DNA from: Eubacterium xylanophilum ATCC 35991 | GTDB lineage: Bacteria; Bacillota; Clostridia; Lachnospirales; Lachnospiraceae | NCBI RefSeq assembly: GCF_000518685.1 | Contig: NZ_KI912472.1 | Location: 110,743-174,742, forward strand | Direction of reading: 5' to 3' | Length of the DNA stretch: 64,000 bases | In this document: positions 62,362 to 64,000 of the stretch, piece by piece | Layout of the letters: every line of letters begins with the position of its first letter | Position numbering within the stretch: the first letter of the stretch is position 1 | Notes under the pieces: generated by a model | Seen by the model: only the letters and a program-made list of their open reading frames with translations | Told to the model about the DNA's origin: nothing | Databases searched by the model: none | Position numbers and translations under genes: made by a program

Positions 62362-63450
62362 CTAATAATCTATTGTCTCTAAGTACTTCATGTACTTAAC
62401 TACCATCAATGCTATCTTAAATGTTATAGCATCCTCAAACTTTCTAATATCAAGACCAGTTATCTTAACTAACCTGTCGAGACGATATACCAAGGTATTT
62501 CTATGAATATACAGAACCTCGGCCGTTCTGGACACGTTGAGGTTGTTCTTGAAGAACTGATTGATTGTCTCAAGTGTGTCATCCTCAAACTTATCCGGTG
62601 CATTGTCGCCGAATATTTCCTTGATAAACATCTTGCAAAGTGGCATAGGAAGCTGATATATAAGACGTCCTATTCCAAGTTTGCTATAGGCAACTACTTT
62701 CTTGTCACTGTAGAAAATCTTTCCTACATCCATAGCGAGCTTCGCCTCTTTATATGATTTAGATACTTCCTTGAGTTCTCTGATAACAGTACCAAATGAT
62801 ACTCTAACATTTATCATATTCTCAGTATTGAGCATATCAACGATTACGCTGGCTGTCTTCTCAAGTTCATTGACCCCTTCGTTCTCATTGACTTCTTTGA
62901 CAATGATAATATTCTGCTCATCAACTGCTGTGATAAAGTCCTTTGCTTGATTGGCAAAGAGATTTCTCACTGTCTCAAGAACACCATTGTCCTTGCTCTT
63001 TGTAGTTTCTACAATGAAGACAACCCTTGAAGCATTGGTCTCAATGTGAAGCTTCTTGGCGCGATTGAAAATATCAATGAGAAGCAGGTTGTCAAGCAAC
63101 AAATTCTTGATAAAATTATCCTTATCATATCTTTCCTTGTATGCGCGCAACAATCCCTCAAATTGAAAGACTATCAACTTACCAATTGTATATATCTCTT
63201 CGGAGTCGCCTTGTACAACTACCATGTATTGAACTTGATTATCATCAATTATCTTGAAAAAATTATATCCATTAATAACCTGACTCTCCGCCGGTGACTC
63301 AACAAAAGCCTTGGCGTGTACAGATATGTCCGGCAATTCCTTAGAAGTTGACGCAAGAACATTCCCTTCTGTGTCAAGCACACACAAATGCCCTTTGATA
63401 ATCTTATGTATTCCCTCAATAGTGTTTTGCAAAATTTGATTAGATATCAT
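62362..63450 (-). CDS. PucR/CdaR-type helix-turn-helix transcriptional regulator
   Basis: Predicted regulator of 362 residues. The N-terminal part (about 1-110) resembles the sugar-diacid-recognition domain of CdaR (ISNQILQNTIEGIHKIIKGHLCVLDTEGNVLAST), followed by a GGDEF-like middle segment (FGTVIRELKEVSKSYKEAKLAM). The C-terminal PucR HTH is clear (about 300-345, NVSRTAEVLYIHRNTLVYRLDRLVKITGLDIR). ATG at 63450 follows GGAGG at 5 nt; the frame extends four codons upstream without a ribosome site. It lies 26 bp before ftsE and probably shares its transcript. The effector is unknown, and no diacid catabolic genes are nearby. Confidence 0.85.
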   Translation of the reverse strand: MISNQILQNTIEGIHKIIKGHLCVLDTEGNVLASTSKELPDISVHAKAFVESPAESQVINGYNFFKIIDDNQVQYMVVVQGDSEEIYTIGKLIVFQFEGLLRAYKERYDKDNFIKNLLLDNLLLIDIFNRAKKLHIETNASRVVFIVETTKSKDNGVLETVRNLFANQAKDFITAVDEQNIIIVKEVNENEGVNELEKTASVIVDMLNTENMINVRVSFGTVIRELKEVSKSYKEAKLAMDVGKIFYSDKKVVAYSKLGIGRLIYQLPMPLCKMFIKEIFGDNAPDKFEDDTLETINQFFKNNLNVSRTAEVLYIHRNTLVYRLDRLVKITGLDIRKFEDAITFKIALMVVKYMKYLETIDY

Positions 63451-63517
63451 CTTTACCTCCATAATATCATGCTAGGTTGCAGCATTTAAAAAAATCTACT
63501 ACTGTCGCATCATATTG

Positions 63518-63546
63518 ATTCTATCATTTTTTAGCAAAAAAGTAAA
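63518..63546 (-). promoter_or_regulatory. Promoter of the regulator-ftsEX-envC-ctpA operon
   Basis: Minus strand: -35 TTTACT (63541-63546), 17-bp spacer, -10 TAGAAT (63518-63523). It begins 7 bp after the palindromic repeat array. Confidence 0.6.
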
Positions 63547-63552
63547 GGGAAA

Positions 63553-63684
63553 ATTGTCTTACGACTGAAAGGAGTAAGACCAGCAATATGCGTTTCCGAT
63601 TAATTGTCTTACGACCGTAGGGAGTAAGACCAGCAATATGCGTTTCACAAATTGTCTTACGATCGCAGGGAGTAAGACCAGCAA
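63553..63684 (-). repeat. Palindromic variable-loop repeat, locus 2 (3 copies, the last interrupted)
   Basis: Copies at 63553-63592, 63603-63642 and 63651-63684, spaced 50 and 48 bp. All have the arms GTCTTAC / GTAAGAC, with 11-nt loops GACTGAAAGGA, GACCGTAGGGA and GATCGCAGGGA. Loop ends (GA and GA) are constant and the middle 6-7 nt change. The first two copies end in the conserved CCAGCAATATGCG. The third matches only through CCAGCAA and then changes to intron sequence at 63685. Same family as 26931-27013. With the intron end, it fills the gap 63463-63767. Confidence 0.95.
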
Positions 63685-63726
63685 ATCGAGTAGGAGGGAG
63701 ATTTGAATAATCCCCCGACCTCTCAC

Positions 63727-63760
63727 ACCACCGTGCGTACGGTTCCGTACACGGCGGTTC
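63727..63760 (-). ncRNA. Group II intron domain V
   Basis: Hairpin with ACCGCCGTG pairing CACGGTGGT, a two-nucleotide CG bulge, then TACG pairing CGTA around a GAAC tetraloop: 34 nt in all. This is the catalytic core layout of domain V. It starts 8 nt past the maturase stop codon. Confidence 0.9.
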
Positions 63761-63767
63761 AATCAAC

Positions 63768-64000
63768 TTAACAAGTAACACACCTTTCGGTGTAGTAATC
63801 TAACATTGAGACTAATCCAAATGAGGTTAGTCTCTTTTTACTTATAGCCTTTTGTACCCATCCATTGTGAGCGAGTCTTGCATATCTGTCTCCACAATAG
63901 GCGATTTTATACGCTGCCCATCTTGGTACGTCCAGCTTCATCAAATTCTTAGCTCTATTCTGCGGAGTTTTCCAATGCTTCCAAATACACATACGAAGTC
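63768..64000 (-). CDS. ltrA: Group II intron reverse transcriptase/maturase, C-terminal fragment
   Basis: The last 77 residues of the intron-encoded protein; the frame is open to the window edge (LRMCIWKHWKTPQNRAKNL...). The tail is typical of class C maturases: a thumb/X-domain segment with R-x-C-I-W-K-x-W-K, RWAAYKIAYCGDRYARLAHNGWVQKAIS, and the ending SMLDYYTERCVTC. The reverse transcriptase fingers/palm with YADD lie outside. No endonuclease domain follows, as expected for class C. The stop at 63768-63770 lies 8 nt from domain V. Confidence 0.9.
   Translation of the reverse strand, partial: LRMCIWKHWKTPQNRAKNLMKLDVPRWAAYKIAYCGDRYARLAHNGWVQKAISKKRLTSFGLVSMLDYYTERCVTC

Larger units (their letters stand above)
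63685..64000 (-). mobile_element. Group II intron (class C-like), 3' end, cut by window edge
   Basis: The minus strand carries, in order, the end of a maturase reading frame, domain V (63727-63760) and domain VI with an 8-bp stem (GGGGGATT / AATCTCCC). The intron then ends ...CTACTCGAT. The last bases AT fit the AY end of group II introns. The following TTGCTGGTCTTAC is the repeat element, so 63685/63684 is the intron/exon junction. A CGC in place of AGC as the domain V triad points to class IIC, which tends to insert next to hairpins. The 5' part, with domain I, is outside the window. Confidence 0.9.

Noticed and set aside
63553..63684. CRISPR-like array at locus 2
   Set aside because: Only three units, intervals of 8-10 bp between units, variability confined to a loop inside the unit, and no cas genes. 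It is a palindromic repeat, not a repeat-spacer array.
63553..63684. Integron attC sites
   Set aside because: The arms GTCTTAC / GTAAGAC do not carry the attC core GTTRRRY / RYYYAAC, and there are no cassettes or integrase in view.

Overview
The window is low-GC DNA from a member of the Clostridia, most likely the family Lachnospiraceae. This rests on a PFOR-type pyruvate metabolism, secreted proteins carrying lysine-rich Ig-like modules and Pro/Thr linkers, a secreted GH10 xylanase, a RodA/PBP pair, a CheV chemotaxis protein and strong AGGAGG ribosome sites. The species cannot be fixed from sequence alone. Most genes lie on the minus strand; only three clear genes (14431-18683) are on the plus strand.

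Layout. 1-9341: the start of cysS, a membrane HD-GYP sensor, a large surface protein with a C-type-lectin-like domain and a smaller secreted Fn3/Ig-like protein. 9490-13932: PFOR and a DUF975 membrane protein. 13933-14430: a non-coding stretch with a 73-bp tandem repeat, a near-consensus promoter and two Fur-family-like operators. 14431-18683 (+): a metal-binding lipoprotein, a GH10 xylanase and a hydroxyacyl-CoA dehydrogenase. 18735-26915: cell-wall and division genes (PBP, RodA, peptidase U32, ZapA-like coiled coil), a HAD phosphatase and folC. 27103-33975: leuB-ilvD-ilvB-serC-serA, for branched-chain amino acid and serine synthesis. 34101-41777: a polysaccharide operon with an Ig-like protein, a membrane-anchored PHP phosphatase, CpsC- and CpsD-like proteins and a complete dTDP-rhamnose set, but no glycosyltransferase. 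41908-44847: another large secreted Ig-like protein. 45039-53544: one long probable operon running lipoprotein, PH-domain protein, cheV, acidic repeat membrane protein, hisH, hisF, ung, topB and a left-handed beta-helix protein. 53646-57642: an extracytoplasmic FKBP/trigger-factor-like protein, an unknown membrane protein and a two-component system. 57753-63450: tmRNA, ctpA, an EnvC-like hydrolase factor, ftsX, ftsE and a PucR/CdaR-type regulator. 63553-64000: a palindromic repeat array interrupted by the 3' end of a group II intron.

The least explained items are the two non-coding repeat families. One is a 40-bp element with 7-bp palindromic arms and a variable 11-nt loop, seen five times at two loci 36 kb apart. 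A group IIC-like intron ends exactly inside one copy. The other is the 73-bp tandem array, which carries perfect 10-bp inverted arms and an alternating A-B-A-B pattern. On the protein side, the PHP phosphatase fused to an extracellular region, the EPN/WND lectin-like surface protein beside an HD-GYP sensor, and the CheV/acidic-repeat/PH/lipoprotein gene set are the best candidates for uncharacterised biology.
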